Shown piece by piece: positions 43,701-54,682 of a stretch of DNA of 64,000 bases. The notes beneath the pieces were generated by a model. The model did no database searches and was not told the origin of the DNA. It worked only from the letters and a program-made list of their open reading frames with translations. The stretch comes from an uncultured Methylocystaceae bacterium. Lineage in GTDB: Bacteria; Pseudomonadota; Alphaproteobacteria; Rhizobiales; Beijerinckiaceae. The stretch lies in the NCBI GenBank assembly GCA_903870245.1, contig CAIQCB010000062.1, positions 1 to 64,000 on the forward strand, in the 5' to 3' direction. How positions within the stretch are numbered: position 1 is the stretch's first letter; every line of letters starts with the position of its first letter. The translations under genes and the position numbers were made by a program.

Positions 43701-46436
43701 TTATTCCCCGCTCTCTTCTTCTTCGCCAACGTCGCCGATGTGCTCCACCGAGACGACGCGCTCATCCTCTGCGGTGTTGAAGACGATCACGCCCTGCGTG
43801 CCGCGTCCGGCGATCCGGATGCCGCCGACCGGGCAGCGGATCAACTGGCCGCCATCCGTCACAAGCATGATCTCGTCGTCCTGCGCCACTGGGAAGGCGG
43901 CGATCAACTTGCCGTTGCGGGCGTTCACGGCCATAGCGACAATGCCTTTACCGCCGCGTCCGGTGGTGCGGTATTCGTAGGAAGAGGTGCGCTTGCCGTA
44001 GCCATTTTCAGAAACGGTCAAGATAATCTGTTCCGCCACCTGCATGGCGGCAAAGCGCTCGTCAGACAGTTCGACGGCGCCCAAAGCTTCTTCCGCCTCG
44101 GTCTCGGCCCCCGTCTCGGTCGAAACGTCTTCGCCCATGCGACGGCGCAGGGCGTTGGCGCGTTTGAGGTAGGCGGCGCGCTCTTCTCCGGTCGCCTCGA
44201 AGTGATGCAGGATAGAGAGCGAGATGATCCTGTCGTCAGACGCCAGCGTCACGCCGCGCACGCCCATTGAGGTGCGGCCCTGGAAGACGCGCACTTCAGG
44301 TACGGCGAAACGAATGCATTGCCCGGCGCGGGTGGTGAGAAGAATGTCGTCGTGCTCCGTCGCGGTGGCGACATCGACGATGGCTTCGCCGGCGTCGAGC
44401 TTCATGGCGATCAGGCCATTGCGACGCACCTCGCAGAAATCCGAGAGCTTGTTGCGTCTCACCGTGCCGCCGGTCGTTGCGAAGATCACATCAAGCGTGC
44501 TCCAGCTCGTTTCGTCTTCCGGCAAGGGCATGATGGTGGTGATGCGTTCGCCGGGCTCCAGCGGCAGCATGTTGACGAGCGCTTTGCCGCGGGCCTGCGG
44601 CGCCGCCAACGGGAGACGCCACACCTTTTCCTTGTAAGCCTTGCCGAGCGATGAGAAGAATAACACCGGCGTATGCGTATTCGCCACGAAAAGACGATGG
44701 ACGAAATCCTCGTCCTTCGTCTGCATGCCGGCCCGACCCTTACCGCCGCGTCGCTGCGCCCGATAGGTCGAGAGCGGCACGCGCTTGATGTAGCCGGCGT
44801 GCGAAACCGTGACGACCATGTCTTCGCGGGCGATCAGATCCTCGTCCTCGACCTCGCCGTCGGCGTCAACGATCTGGGTGCGGCGTGGCGTGGCGTGGGC
44901 CTCTTTGACGGCCAACATCTCTTCCTTGACGATGCCAAACAGTTTTTCGCGCGAGCCGAGGGTTTCAAGGTAATCGGCGATTTCCGACGCCAGCTTGTTG
45001 AGCGCCTCGGCGATCTCCTCGCGTCCCAGCGCGGTCAGCCTTTGAAGGCGCAGGTCGAGAATCGCGCGGGCCTGCGCCTCGGAAAGACGGATAGTGCCGT
45101 CGGCGGCGAGGCGATGACGCGGATCAGCGATCAATTCGACCAGCGGGGCCATATCCTTTGCCGGCCAGTCGCGCGCCATCAAAGCCTCGCGGGCCGCCGC
45201 AGCGTCCGGCGAGTTGCGGATGAGGCGGATCACTTCGTCGATGTTAGCGACGGCGATCGCCAGGCCAACTTGCAGATGCGCATTGTCGCGCGCCTTGGCG
45301 AGTCGATATTTCGTGCGGCGAGTAACGACGGTCTCACGGAAATCAATAAAGGCGCGCAGCACATCCGGCAGCGTCAGCAGTTCCGGGCGGCCGCCGTTCA
45401 ATGCAATCATGTTGACGGCGAAGCTTGATTGCAGCGCGGTATGCCGCCAGAGCTGATTGAGTACGACGTCCGGCACCGCCTCTCGTTTCAGTTCGACGAC
45501 AATACGCATGCCGTCGCGGTCGGATTCGTCGCGCAGATCCGAAATGCCTTCGATGCGTTTTTCGCGCACCAACTCGGCGATCCGCTCGATCAGCGCCGCC
45601 TTGTTCACCTGATAGGGAATTTCGGTGAAGATGAGCGCCTCGCGATCCTTGCGCAGCGTTTCGATCTCCGCCCTGGCGCGCATGATGATCGAGCCGCGTC
45701 CGGTCGCATAGGCGTTACGGATGCCGCCGCGTCCGAGAATCGTCGCCGCTGTCGGAAAATCCGGGCCAGGCACGATCTCCATCAATTCGGCGATCGTCAT
45801 ATCCGGACGATCGATCATGGCGATGCAAGCGTCGATCACTTCTCCGAGATTATGCGGCGGAATATTGGTCGCCATGCCGACGGCGATACCGCCGGCGCCA
45901 TTAACCAGCAGATTGGGAAACCGCGCAGGCAGAACTGACGGCTCCTGCTCCTTACCGTCGTAATTCGGGTGGAAATCGACAGTCCCTTCATCAATGTCTT
46001 CGAGCAGGGCCAGCGACGGTTTGGCGAGACGCGACTCGGTATAACGCATGGCCGCCGGCGGATCGGCGTCGACAGAGCCGAAATTGCCCTGCCCGTCCAC
46101 GAGCATCAGCCGCATCGAGAAGGGCTGCGCCATGCGCACCAGCGCGTCATAGATCGCCGCGTCGCCGTGAGGGTGATATTTACCCATCACATCGCCGACG
46201 ATGCGGGCCGACTTGACATAAGGTTTGTCAGGGGTGTGGCCGTTTTCGTTCATCGAGAACAGGATGCGGCGATGTACCGGCTTCAGGCCGTCCCGGACAT
46301 CGGGCAAAGCGCGACTTACGATCACGCTCATCGCGTAATCGAGATAGGAGCGCTTCATTTCATCGGCGATGGACACAGGCCGGATGTCGGAGCCGGGTTT
46401 GTTGGCGTCGTCTTTTTTTGTGTCGTCGTCGGCCAA
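43701..46436 (-). CDS. gyrA: DNA gyrase subunit A
   Basis: A 911-residue GyrA. The catalytic tyrosine is Tyr132 in RYTESRL, and the C-terminal beta-pinwheel shows GyrA-box sequence QRRGGKG near 565. The quinolone pocket reads [10 protein letters not shown], with Ala at the place of Ser83 in E. coli and Asp at the place of Asp87. An insert with acidic repeats (about 775-790) lies between blades. Together with GyrB it introduces negative supercoils. The gene runs alone and convergent to serC. Confidence 0.97.
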   Translation of the reverse strand: MADDDTKKDDANKPGSDIRPVSIADEMKRSYLDYAMSVIVSRALPDVRDGLKPVHRRILFSMNENGHTPDKPYVKSARIVGDVMGKYHPHGDAAIYDALVRMAQPFSMRLMLVDGQGNFGSVDADPPAAMRYTESRLAKPSLALLEDIDEGTVDFHPNYDGKEQEPSVLPARFPNLLVNGAGGIAVGMATNIPPHNLGEVIDACIAMIDRPDMTIAELMEIVPGPDFPTAATILGRGGIRNAYATGRGSIIMRARAEIETLRKDREALIFTEIPYQVNKAALIERIAELVREKRIEGISDLRDESDRDGMRIVVELKREAVPDVVLNQLWRHTALQSSFAVNMIALNGGRPELLTLPDVLRAFIDFRETVVTRRTKYRLAKARDNAHLQVGLAIAVANIDEVIRLIRNSPDAAAAREALMARDWPAKDMAPLVELIADPRHRLAADGTIRLSEAQARAILDLRLQRLTALGREEIAEALNKLASEIADYLETLGSREKLFGIVKEEMLAVKEAHATPRRTQIVDADGEVEDEDLIAREDMVVTVSHAGYIKRVPLSTYRAQRRGGKGRAGMQTKDEDFVHRLFVANTHTPVLFFSSLGKAYKEKVWRLPLAAPQARGKALVNMLPLEPGERITTIMPLPEDETSWSTLDVIFATTGGTVRRNKLSDFCEVRRNGLIAMKLDAGEAIVDVATATEHDDILLTTRAGQCIRFAVPEVRVFQGRTSMGVRGVTLASDDRIISLSILHHFEATGEERAAYLKRANALRRRMGEDVSTETGAETEAEEALGAVELSDERFAAMQVAEQIILTVSENGYGKRTSSYEYRTTGRGGKGIVAMAVNARNGKLIAAFPVAQDDEIMLVTDGGQLIRCPVGGIRIAGRGTQGVIVFNTAEDERVVSVEHIGDVGEEEESGE

Positions 46437-46611
46437 GGTAACGCCAATCTGAAAGTGAATGAAATCAACTTTGATCTATAGGCGATTCGTGTGCAGAGCG
46501 CCAGCCGGCTCAAAAGATAAAAACTCATATATTTCAATAATTTAGTTCTGTGACCGGAACTCTTGCGCGAATGGCGCCGACGAAGATCAATTCTTTATTC
46601 GTCACGCTTCA

Positions 46612-47496
46612 TCACGGTGATCGTCGCCCCTGGCGTTCCGGACCGGAGAGCGCCTCCCTACGAGTTCTTGCGGGTTGCGCACCGCCCGGTTCGATAAGAC
46701 CAAAGTCCTTCGACTCGGATTCCGGCTTATCGATCGCAATCGGTTTACCCCTCATCAGAAACAGGCTTTCGGCGCCTGACGCGGCGCCTTGACCTCTTAT
46801 CCAGGGCGCAAGCGAAAGATCGACGTCTGAGGCAGATCCTGACGGCGGTTCTGAGTCTGTCGGGACGATCGACGAAGCCTGGTCATCAGGCCGGGCGCGA
46901 CGACGCCGAAAAATTTGGACCAATGCGCCAACGCCAACCAGGAACAAAAATCTCCCGATCCACATGACCACGGCCCGCAATCGCGTCAGGGGGGGAGCGG
47001 CACTGGCTTCAGCACGAATTTCGGTCGCCGGCCCGGCAGAAGAATCGGCCGGGGTCGTCAAGGTTTCGACGGGCCGGTTAAACAGGACGGAATCCGCTGC
47101 AAAAGTGGGATTGTAATAAGCGATAAGCCCAGGAACCGTGATCGCCGACGGCGTAAACAAAATCGATGGCTGGCTCTCTTCCGCCTGTTCGATTTGCGCA
47201 TTCGCCGTCAGAACCAGCGCGCCAAGAGGTTGCGTATGTGCAGGATAGGAGCTCGTAACGACGATTGGCTCCTCCCGCCCTTTACTGATCTCTGGCGGTT
47301 TTTCGGCCTGCGGAATGGGTCGAACATCATCGCGCCCGGCCGATGGGCGAGGAGCCCCCGGGGGGCGCTGGGCTTGCGGCAATGATCCGAGATCCAGAAT
47401 GACCGGCCCGACGCTGCGACGGTGAACGTTGGCTTCGGCAATCGATGTCGAGAGAGAAAAAAACGCCACCAGCAGGATTTTCAAGCTCACGGTCAT
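46612..47496 (-). CDS. secreted or membrane-anchored hypothetical protein
   Basis: A 294-residue protein from the ATG at 47496. A signal peptide (about 1-22) is followed by a low-complexity Pro/Ser-rich stretch, and a hydrophobic helix near 182-203 (VVMWIGRFLFLVGVGALVQIF) with a basic RRRR stop-transfer segment. The cytosolic tail of about 85 residues is polar. I recognise no family; the layout suggests a membrane protein with its main domain in the periplasm. Confidence 0.55.
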   Translation of the reverse strand: MTVSLKILLVAFFSLSTSIAEANVHRRSVGPVILDLGSLPQAQRPPGAPRPSAGRDDVRPIPQAEKPPEISKGREEPIVVTSSYPAHTQPLGALVLTANAQIEQAEESQPSILFTPSAITVPGLIAYYNPTFAADSVLFNRPVETLTTPADSSAGPATEIRAEASAAPPLTRLRAVVMWIGRFLFLVGVGALVQIFRRRRARPDDQASSIVPTDSEPPSGSASDVDLSLAPWIRGQGAASGAESLFLMRGKPIAIDKPESESKDFGLIEPGGAQPARTRREALSGPERQGRRSP

Positions 47497-47629
47497 AGGC
47501 TTTCTCCGACCCTCCAAGGCCCCCCAAGTCGCGAGATATTCATGAGCTTAACTATAAAGACGGATAAAAGCCAGACCTTATCCAATCGCGGACAATGACG
47601 TCCGGGACGATGATCTGCAAAATCGGCGT

Positions 47630-47866
47630 TTAGCGTTTCAGGAGTTTTGAGCTTCTCAGGCTTTCGATCAGCGCAAGCAGGGAGACGTGCTCCTCCTGCT
47701 CTTCCGGGGATGGTTGATAGGCGCGTACCTGAGTTTCGAGGTCGTCGAGGCGCGCCATGCCATTGTTGTAGAGCCGCTCGATTCCCCGCTTGCGCGCATC
47801 TTCGATGAGAATGAGCGTCTGGGAGACATTCCGAAAATCGTGTCGGCCCGGCTTCTCGTCAAACAA
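47630..47866 (-). CDS. small helical protein at the tail of the suf operon, unknown
   Basis: A 78-residue frame starting 11 bases after the sufA stop on the same strand, so it is likely part of the operon. The sequence is charged and helical (IEDARKRGIERLYN, PSPEEQEEHVSLLALIESLR), without Cys, signal or membrane segment. No family is recognised. A partner in iron-sulfur assembly is possible only by position. Confidence 0.5.
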   Translation of the reverse strand: MFDEKPGRHDFRNVSQTLILIEDARKRGIERLYNNGMARLDDLETQVRAYQPSPEEQEEHVSLLALIESLRSSKLLKR

Positions 47867-47877
47867 ATGGAGCCCGT

Positions 47878-48237
47878 TCAGGTCGCGGCCGTAAGAGAGG
47901 CGGCAGGCTTAAGCTCGACGCTTTCGCCGCAGCCGCAGGCAGATGTCTGGTTAGGATTTTCGAAGACAAAGGTCGAGGCGAATTGCGTAGTTTTCACATC
48001 CATTTTGGAGCCCAGCAGGTAGAGAACGGCGCTGGCGTCGACAATGACTCGACCGCCCTCTGTGTCGATCACCTCGTCGCCTTTACGCGGTTCGCCGATC
48101 TCCATTTTGTAGGACATGCCGGCGCAACCGCCCTTCTCCACCGAAACGCGCAGGCCGGCGCCATGGTTGGCGCTGGCGAGAAGGCCGCGCAGACGTTCAA
48201 CAGCGGCTGGACTGACGGTCATAACAGCGAGACTCAT
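47878..48237 (-). CDS. sufA: A-type iron-sulfur carrier
   Basis: A 119-residue A-type carrier. The three cysteines are in GGCAGMSY and CGCGES. It takes up and hands on 2Fe-2S or 4Fe-4S clusters in the cytosol. It sits in the suf operon after sufT, 30 bases apart. IscA and SufA are hard to tell apart by sequence; the suf context supports SufA. Confidence 0.9.
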   Translation of the reverse strand: MSLAVMTVSPAAVERLRGLLASANHGAGLRVSVEKGGCAGMSYKMEIGEPRKGDEVIDTEGGRVIVDASAVLYLLGSKMDVKTTQFASTFVFENPNQTSACGCGESVELKPAASLTAAT

Positions 48238-48266
48238 GTCGCTTCTTCCTTCGATTCAGGTCGAAT

Positions 48267-48638
48267 TTACCACATATCGAGCGCCATGCGCGCTTCATCC
48301 GACATGCGGCTTTGATCCCAGGGTGGATCGAAAACCATATTGACCTTGACCTCCGACACCCCCGGGACGGCGCTAACGGCGTTTTTGACCCAAACCGGCA
48401 TTTCGCCCGCCACCGGACACCCGGGGGCAGTGAGAGTCATGTCGATTTCGATGACCCCGCCTTCGGCGACGTCGACACGGTAAATCAGTCCGAGTTCGTA
48501 AATATCAGCCGGGATTTCCGGATCGTAGACGGTCTTCAGCGCCTTGATGATATCAGCGGAAAGACTTTCCTCAGCTTCAGAGAGCTGTGAGGGCCGAGTT
48601 TCCTTTGGATCGGCGGATATGGTCGCGTCGTGCGTCAT
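48267..48638 (-). CDS. sufT: SufT, DUF59 / MIP18-type Fe-S assembly factor
   Basis: A 123-residue MIP18-like (DUF59) protein: YDPEIPADIYELGLIY, LTAPGCPVAGEMP with the conserved Cys, VKVNMVFDPPW. The ATG at 48638 has GGAG upstream and is 17 bases after the sufS stop; the frame is open further back inside sufS. SufT helps mature Fe-S proteins when demand is high. Confidence 0.9.
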   Translation of the reverse strand: MTHDATISADPKETRPSQLSEAEESLSADIIKALKTVYDPEIPADIYELGLIYRVDVAEGGVIEIDMTLTAPGCPVAGEMPVWVKNAVSAVPGVSEVKVNMVFDPPWDQSRMSDEARMALDMW

Positions 48639-48654
48639 GAGCACGTCTTTCTCC

Positions 48655-49899
48655 TCAACCGAAAAATTGTTTGGCTTTATGCAGCGCCTCGACCAACCGA
48701 TCGATTTCCTCGCGGGTATTATACATCGCAAAGGATGCGCGGCAGGTGGATGTCACGCCAAATCGCGCTAGCAAGGGCATGGCGCAATGCGTTCCTGCGC
48801 GTACGGCGACGCCGTCGCGGTCGATGATCGTTGCAATGTCATGTGCATGCGCGCCAGCGATATCGAAGGCGATGATCGGCCCCCTGTCGGCGGCATGACC
48901 ATAAATGCGCAGACCGTCGATTTCGCAAAGCCGCGCCATCGCATAGGCGGTCAGTCCAGCTTCATAGGCGTGAATCGACGAGCGGCCGACCTTTTCTACA
49001 TAATCGATCGCCGAGGCCAGGCCAACAGCTTGCGCGATTGGCGGCGTTCCGGCCTCGAAGCGTTGTGGCGGAGAATTATAGGTGACAGCGTCAAGAGTCA
49101 CCGTTTCGATCATTTCGCCGCCGCCGGCATAGGGCGGAAGATATTCAAGCCATTTACGCTTGCCGTAAAGGACCCCGATCCCGGTCGGACCGTAAAGTTT
49201 GTGGCCTGTCACAACATAAAAATCGACATCCAGCTTCTGCACGTCAACATCAAGATGCACAGCGCCCTGCGACCCATCGACGACAATCAGAGCGCCGTGG
49301 TCGTGAGCGATTCGCGCCGCCGCCTGAACAGGAACTGGCGCCGCCAGCACATTCGACATATGCGTCAGCGCGACGACTTTGGTGCGACTGGTGAACAGTT
49401 TTTCATAGGAGTAGAGATCGATCTGTCCGTTATCGTCAACCTCGATCCATTTGATGACGGCGCCCTTGCGTTCGCGCAGAAAATGCCAGGGAACAATATT
49501 TGAGTGATGCTCCATCATCGATAGAATGATTTCATCTCCCTCGCCGATATGCGCCAGCCCGAGAGACGCAGCGACAAGGTTCAACGCCTCGGTCGCGCCG
49601 CGCGTGAAGATGATCTCTTCGAGGAACTCAGCATTTACAAAGCGGCGCACCGTTTCGCGCGCGCCCTCGTAGGCTTCTGTCGCGGCATTGGCGAGAAAAT
49701 GAAGTCCACGATGCACATTTGCATATTCGTGCTCGTAAAATTGATTTACCCGGGCCAGCACATCTTTCGGCTTTTGCGCTGATGCGGCATTGTCGAGATA
49801 GGCGAGCGGTTTGCCATAGGGCCGCTCGGCGAGGATGGGAAAATCAGCACGAATGGTGTCGATATTGAATATCTTCGCGGGTGAAGAAATCTGGTTCAT
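48655..49899 (-). CDS. sufS: cysteine desulfurase, SufS type
   Basis: A 414-residue class V PLP enzyme. The PLP lysine is in VTGHKLYGPTG and the persulfide cysteine in STCRASFAMYNT, the group II desulfurase pattern. It removes sulfur from cysteine for cluster assembly on SufBCD. It overlaps sufD by four bases. Confidence 0.94.
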   Translation of the reverse strand: MNQISSPAKIFNIDTIRADFPILAERPYGKPLAYLDNAASAQKPKDVLARVNQFYEHEYANVHRGLHFLANAATEAYEGARETVRRFVNAEFLEEIIFTRGATEALNLVAASLGLAHIGEGDEIILSMMEHHSNIVPWHFLRERKGAVIKWIEVDDNGQIDLYSYEKLFTSRTKVVALTHMSNVLAAPVPVQAAARIAHDHGALIVVDGSQGAVHLDVDVQKLDVDFYVVTGHKLYGPTGIGVLYGKRKWLEYLPPYAGGGEMIETVTLDAVTYNSPPQRFEAGTPPIAQAVGLASAIDYVEKVGRSSIHAYEAGLTAYAMARLCEIDGLRIYGHAADRGPIIAFDIAGAHAHDIATIIDRDGVAVRAGTHCAMPLLARFGVTSTCRASFAMYNTREEIDRLVEALHKAKQFFG

Positions 49900-51197
49900 G
49901 ACGGAGTCCTTTCCGCCAGCCAGCCGCCAATGCGCTCGAGAACGAAATCTCGTGATCTGTAGTCCGAGATATCGATGAGCGATTCATTGGCGAAGGCTTC
50001 GAGCAGCAGCGACTGAGCCTCGCCGCGCGGTAGGCCGCGCGCCATCAGATAAAAAAGCTGATCTTGATCGAGACGACCGCAGGCGGCGCCGTGACCGCAT
50101 TTGACGTCATCTGCGAAGATTTCAAGCTCCGGCTTGTTATTCATCGTCGCGCCATCGGAGAGAAGTATGGCTTTCGACTGCATGACGCCATCTGTCTTTT
50201 GAGCGCCGGGTCGGACAACAATTTTGCCCTGAAAAACTCCTATCGCATGTTCGTCGAGTATCGTGCGGAATCTCTCATGGCTGGCTCCATGCGGCTGACG
50301 GTGGTCAACAAAAAGCGTCGTATCAGCATGCTGACGACCGCGCGCCAGAGTAACGCCATTGAACGAAGCGCCGGCAAATTCGCCATCAAGCGCCGCGAAG
50401 AGCTGACGCCGTAAAAGTCCTCCGCCTTCGATCAACTGATGCGCCTTGAGTTGCGCATGCGAGGCCAAATGCGCATTCAGGCTGAAGACGCTCACGGAGT
50501 CGCCGCCAAAGCCAGAGATGTGGCTCAGCATATCGAGTTTAGAGTCATGTTCGAGGCGCAGCGCCAGAAGATGATTAAGCTGTGTCGCATTCGAGGTTTC
50601 CCTCTCCAGCACGCCTGCCGTTTCTATCGCCTTCACGCTCGCGCCGGCGCCGACGATCAGCGCCGAGCGGGTGAAGATCGCTTCTGGCAGGCTTGCGCCA
50701 ACCAGCGTCACGAACTCGATCGGGCGTGCAATTGTTGCTCCTGAAGATACAGAAACAACAACTCCATCCTGCATCAATGCGCCGTTCAGCGCCACGGCTG
50801 CGTCCTCTGCTCCAGCGCCGTCGGGCCAGAGCGCGACATTTATTTCGGGATTGTCGTCGGCTAACGCCTCGTGCAGGGATCGAACGCGAAGACCGACGGG
50901 AAGCTCAGAAAGGTCTGACAGATCAGGCCGAAATTTTCCGTCAAGCGTAACAAGTCGTATCGAGTCATGGGTTCGAGCTAATAGCGGTTTGCGCTCGTCG
51001 CCCGCCGCGAGAGGAGCCGGTTTGGCCAGCGCGGCTTTCAGATCGGTATAATGCCATGATTCGACGCGACGATTGGGCAAACCGCGTTCGAGGAAAGCCT
51101 GGTAAGAGCCGGCGCGCCTTTGCGCCGCGCCGGACTTCTGCATCGTCTGGTATTGCGCCTCATAAATTGCGTCGGCCTCATTCGCCAGTTTGATCAT
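49896..51197 (-). CDS. sufD: Fe-S cluster assembly protein SufD
   Basis: A 433-residue beta-helix scaffold protein. The C-terminal RLDQDQLFYLMARGL and EIFADDVKCGHGA segments are SufB/SufD family hallmarks; the latter holds the conserved Cys and His. SufD forms the complex with SufB and SufC. The stop overlaps sufS by four bases. Confidence 0.92.
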   Translation of the reverse strand: MIKLANEADAIYEAQYQTMQKSGAAQRRAGSYQAFLERGLPNRRVESWHYTDLKAALAKPAPLAAGDERKPLLARTHDSIRLVTLDGKFRPDLSDLSELPVGLRVRSLHEALADDNPEINVALWPDGAGAEDAAVALNGALMQDGVVVSVSSGATIARPIEFVTLVGASLPEAIFTRSALIVGAGASVKAIETAGVLERETSNATQLNHLLALRLEHDSKLDMLSHISGFGGDSVSVFSLNAHLASHAQLKAHQLIEGGGLLRRQLFAALDGEFAGASFNGVTLARGRQHADTTLFVDHRQPHGASHERFRTILDEHAIGVFQGKIVVRPGAQKTDGVMQSKAILLSDGATMNNKPELEIFADDVKCGHGAACGRLDQDQLFYLMARGLPRGEAQSLLLEAFANESLIDISDYRSRDFVLERIGGWLAERTPS

Positions 51198-51200
51198 GGC

Positions 51201-51953
51201 TCAGGCCGCCTCCCCGGCGAGATAATCCCGATAACCGTTCTTTTCGAGTTCGAGCGCCAGTTCCGGGCCGCCGCTTCGCTGAATGACGCCCTGCGCCATG
51301 ACATGCACTGAGTCCGGCCGGATATAATCCAGCAGACGTTGATAATGGGTGATAACCAGGAAGGAGCGTTGCGGCGAACGAAGGCTGTTCACGCCATCGG
51401 ATACGACGCGTAGGGCATCGATATCAAGACCGGAGTCGGTTTCATCCAGAATGCCGACGGAAGGCTCCAGCAAGGCCATCTGGAGTATTTCCATTCGCTT
51501 TTTCTCGCCGCCTGAAAACCCGGAGTTGAGCGGACGACGCAGCATTTCCTGACTGACTCCGAGTTTGGCCGCCGCTTCGCGGACAAGTTTCATCAGATCG
51601 GGCGTCTGCAACTCCGGCTCGCCGCGCGCTCGCCGTTGCGCATTGAGCATTGCTTTGAGAAACTGCATGGTTGCGACGCCTGGAATCTCCACAGGATATT
51701 GAAAGGCGAGAAACAGACCGCGCGCGGCGCGTTCGTGCGGAGCAAGGTCGAGGATATTCTCGCCATTGATGAGCACTTCTCCCTGAGTGACCTCGTAGCC
51801 TTCGCGCCCGGCGATTACGTAAGAGAGCGTCGATTTGCCGGTGCCATTGGGGCCCATGATGGCGGCGACTTCGCCGTCTTTCACCGTCAGCGTCAGACCT
51901 TTGAGGATTTCCCGATCTCCAACGGAGACATGAAGGTTTCTAATCTCAAGCAT
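51201..51953 (-). CDS. sufC: Fe-S cluster assembly ATPase SufC
   Basis: A 250-residue ABC-type ATPase. Walker A is GPNGTGKST near 34-42, the signature is SGGEKKRME, and Walker B is VGILDETDSGLD. It drives the SufBCD scaffold. The ATG at 51953 (MLEIRNLHVS) fits family starts better than the ATG at 51971. Three bases separate it from sufD. Confidence 0.95.
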   Translation of the reverse strand: MLEIRNLHVSVGDREILKGLTLTVKDGEVAAIMGPNGTGKSTLSYVIAGREGYEVTQGEVLINGENILDLAPHERAARGLFLAFQYPVEIPGVATMQFLKAMLNAQRRARGEPELQTPDLMKLVREAAAKLGVSQEMLRRPLNSGFSGGEKKRMEILQMALLEPSVGILDETDSGLDIDALRVVSDGVNSLRSPQRSFLVITHYQRLLDYIRPDSVHVMAQGVIQRSGGPELALELEKNGYRDYLAGEAA

Positions 51954-51976
51954 TGGTTTTCGGCCCCGCATACGTC

Positions 51977-53449
51977 CTAACCGACGCTGCCCTCAAGAGA
52001 AATCGAGATCAGCTTTTGCGCCTCGACGGCGAACTCCATTGGCAATTGTTGCAAAACGTCGCGGACAAATCCGTTGACGATCAGCGCAGTTGCTTCTTCC
52101 GCCGTCAGACCGCGCTGCATGGCGTAGAACAATTGATCCTCGGAGATTTTAGAGGTCGTCGCCTCATGTTCGAACTGTGCGCTCGTATTCTTCGACTCGA
52201 TATAGGGAACAGTGTGGGCGCCGCAGTCGTGACCGATCAGCAGACTGTCGCACTGTGTATAGTTGCGCGCGTTATCCGCCCTGCGATGCGCCGAAACCTG
52301 TCCACGGTAGGTGTTCTGCGATTTTCCGGCCGAGATGCCTTTCGAGACGATACGGCTTTTGGTGTTGCGGCCGAGATGAATCATCTTTGTGCCGCTATCG
52401 ACCTGCTGATGTCCGTTCGACACCGCAATGGAGTAGAATTCTCCTTGCGAATTGTCTCCGCGCAATATGCAACTCGGATATTTCCAGGTGATCGCCGAAC
52501 CGGTCTCTACCTGAGTCCATGAGATATGAGAATTCCGACCACGGCAGTCGCCGCGTTTGGTGACGAAATTATAGATGCCGCCCCTGCCCGAACTGTCGCC
52601 AGGATACCAGTTCTGCACCGTCGAATATTTGATCTCTGCGTCGTCCAGCGCCACCAGTTCGACTACAGCGGCATGAAGCTGATTTTCGTCGCGCTTGGGC
52701 GCGGTGCAACCTTCGAGATAGCTGACATAGGAGCCAGCGTCGGCGATGATCAACGTGCGTTCGAACTGGCCGGTCTTCTGCTCGTTAATGCGAAAATAGG
52801 TGGATAGCTCCATTGGGCACCGCACGCCCTTTGGCACATAGACGAAAGAGCCATCTGAGTAGACAGCTGAATTCAGCGTCGCGAAAAAATTATCGGTCAC
52901 GGGCACGACCGAACCAAGATACTGGCGCACCAGCTCGGGGTGCGTCTGCACGGCTTCGGAAATCGGGCAGAAGATCACGCCGGCTTTCGCCAGTTCTTCC
53001 TTGAACGTCGTCGCCACAGACACGGAATCGAAAACAGCGTCGACCGCTATCTTGCGCGTTTCGACCCCGGCAAGGATCTCCTGCTCGCGCAAGGGAATAC
53101 CCAGCTTCTCGTAGGTGCGCAAAAGTTCCGGGTCTACGTCGTCAAGGGTTTTGGGGCCCGGCGTGGATTTCGGGGCGGCGTAGTAATAGAGGTCCTGATA
53201 GTCGATCGGGGGATAATGGACCCGCGCCCAATCCGGCTCGCGCATGGTGAGCCATCGACGGTAGGCTTCGAGACGCCATTGCGTCAGCCATTCAGGCTCG
53301 TTTTTTTTCGCAGAAATAAACCGAACGATGTCTTCGCCAAGACCTTTTGGAGCCTTTTCAGACTCGATATCGGTCGTGAAGCCATACTTATAGGCGTCGA
53401 CGTCGATCGCCTCGACGCGCGCTACGGTCTCTTGACGAGCCGCCATCAT
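51977..53449 (-). CDS. sufB: Fe-S cluster assembly protein SufB
   Basis: A 490-residue scaffold subunit of Suf[34 protein letters not shown] and [19 protein letters not shown] are SufB signatures, with cluster-binding Cys in the last part. ATG at 53449 with GGAG five bases away is likely; an ATG follows directly. It is 23 bases before sufC. Confidence 0.95.
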   Translation of the reverse strand: MMAARQETVARVEAIDVDAYKYGFTTDIESEKAPKGLGEDIVRFISAKKNEPEWLTQWRLEAYRRWLTMREPDWARVHYPPIDYQDLYYYAAPKSTPGPKTLDDVDPELLRTYEKLGIPLREQEILAGVETRKIAVDAVFDSVSVATTFKEELAKAGVIFCPISEAVQTHPELVRQYLGSVVPVTDNFFATLNSAVYSDGSFVYVPKGVRCPMELSTYFRINEQKTGQFERTLIIADAGSYVSYLEGCTAPKRDENQLHAAVVELVALDDAEIKYSTVQNWYPGDSSGRGGIYNFVTKRGDCRGRNSHISWTQVETGSAITWKYPSCILRGDNSQGEFYSIAVSNGHQQVDSGTKMIHLGRNTKSRIVSKGISAGKSQNTYRGQVSAHRRADNARNYTQCDSLLIGHDCGAHTVPYIESKNTSAQFEHEATTSKISEDQLFYAMQRGLTAEEATALIVNGFVRDVLQQLPMEFAVEAQKLISISLEGSVG

Positions 53450-53512
53450 TCCATCTCCTCGTCGCAGCGGGTTCAAGGCCCGCCGGCCGATCAGGTTTAG
53501 ATCGAGGCAGCC

Positions 53513-54673
53513 TCACCGATCAGGGGCAGAGCGCCGGGACCGGATCTGGCTTACAACGGATTCTAGAACCATTACAAACTCATCTATATCTTTCGGCGAG
53601 GTTGTCCAGCCCAGACTGACGCGAAGGGCGGTTTTCTCCGTTGCGCCCATCGCGGCGAGCACATGCGATTCCCGGACCTTTCCGGACGAACAGGCGGAAC
53701 CGCTCGATAGCGCGACGCCGGCGATATCCAGGGCCATCAACGCCGTTTGGGCGTTAATGTCCGGAAACGCGAAAGCGCTGGTGTTTGGCAAGCGCGTCGC
53801 CTCCCGGCCGAAAAACACTGTTTGGGGAGCAAAATGGACGATTGACGCCTCCATTCGATCACGCAGCGCCGAAATCCGCATCGCTTCCTGCGCCAGATCG
53901 GCCAGGGTCTCCTGAAAAGCCGCCGCGAAACCGCTAATGGCGGCAATATTTTCGGTGCCTGCGCGCCGACCAAATTCCTGTCCCCCGCCTCGCAGGAGAG
54001 GCGTCTCGAACAATAAATCGTCATTCGCGAAGACAATGGCGCCCGCGCCTGCGGGGCCGCCCATTTTGTGAGACGAAAAAAACAGGATGTCAGCGCCAGT
54101 CGCTCCGAAATCCGCCTCGACGCGACCAACGGCCTGAGTGGCGTCGCAAACTACGCGACCTCCGGCGGCGTGGATCAGCGCCGCCGCCGCCCGCACGGGT
54201 TGCAAAACGCCGGTTTCGTTATTGGCCGCCTGTATCGCGAGCAGCACGCGGCGGCCGGCGTGATGCGCGAGCGCCGCTTCCAGCGCCGGTAGCGAGAGAT
54301 CGCCAGAAGCCTTCAGCGCCACCGTCTCGACACGCTCCGGCGGAAATCGATGGCCGGACAAAACCGCCGGATGCTCGCCAGCCCCAACGAGAAGGACATC
54401 GAAGGGCCCGGCGTCGCCAGCTGTCCGTAGACTGGGCGTTAGCGCCAGATTGGCGGCCTCGGTCGCCCCGCTGGTGAAGATCACATTTCGCGCCTGGGTT
54501 CCGAATCCCCGCGCAATGATCGTGCGCGCTTCTTCCAGCCTGGCTTTGGCGGCGCGTCCCTCCGCATGAACCGAAGAGGCGTTGCTCGGGGCCTCCATCG
54601 CCTGCGCCAGCGCCGCGCGCGCCCGGGGCCGAAGCGGCGAGGTCGCGTTATGATCAAGATAAATCCGACGCAT
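53513..54673 (-). CDS. cysteine desulfurase, NifS/IscS type
   Basis: A 386-residue class V desulfurase, different from the SufS type. The PLP lysine is in FFSSHKMGGPAGAG and the loop cysteine in SSGSACSSGKV, the group I pattern. It opens the suf operon just before sufB, as in many alphaproteobacteria. It would supply sulfur to SufBCD or to tRNA thiolation. The operon thus codes for two desulfurases. Confidence 0.92.
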   Translation of the reverse strand: MRRIYLDHNATSPLRPRARAALAQAMEAPSNASSVHAEGRAAKARLEEARTIIARGFGTQARNVIFTSGATEAANLALTPSLRTAGDAGPFDVLLVGAGEHPAVLSGHRFPPERVETVALKASGDLSLPALEAALAHHAGRRVLLAIQAANNETGVLQPVRAAAALIHAAGGRVVCDATQAVGRVEADFGATGADILFFSSHKMGGPAGAGAIVFANDDLLFETPLLRGGGQEFGRRAGTENIAAISGFAAAFQETLADLAQEAMRISALRDRMEASIVHFAPQTVFFGREATRLPNTSAFAFPDINAQTALMALDIAGVALSSGSACSSGKVRESHVLAAMGATEKTALRVSLGWTTSPKDIDEFVMVLESVVSQIRSRRSAPDR

Positions 54674-54682
54674 GGCGGTCTT

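Noticed and set aside
44673-45428. 251-codon plus-strand frame opposite gyrA
   Set aside because: Antisense to conserved gyrA sequence with no recognisable domain.
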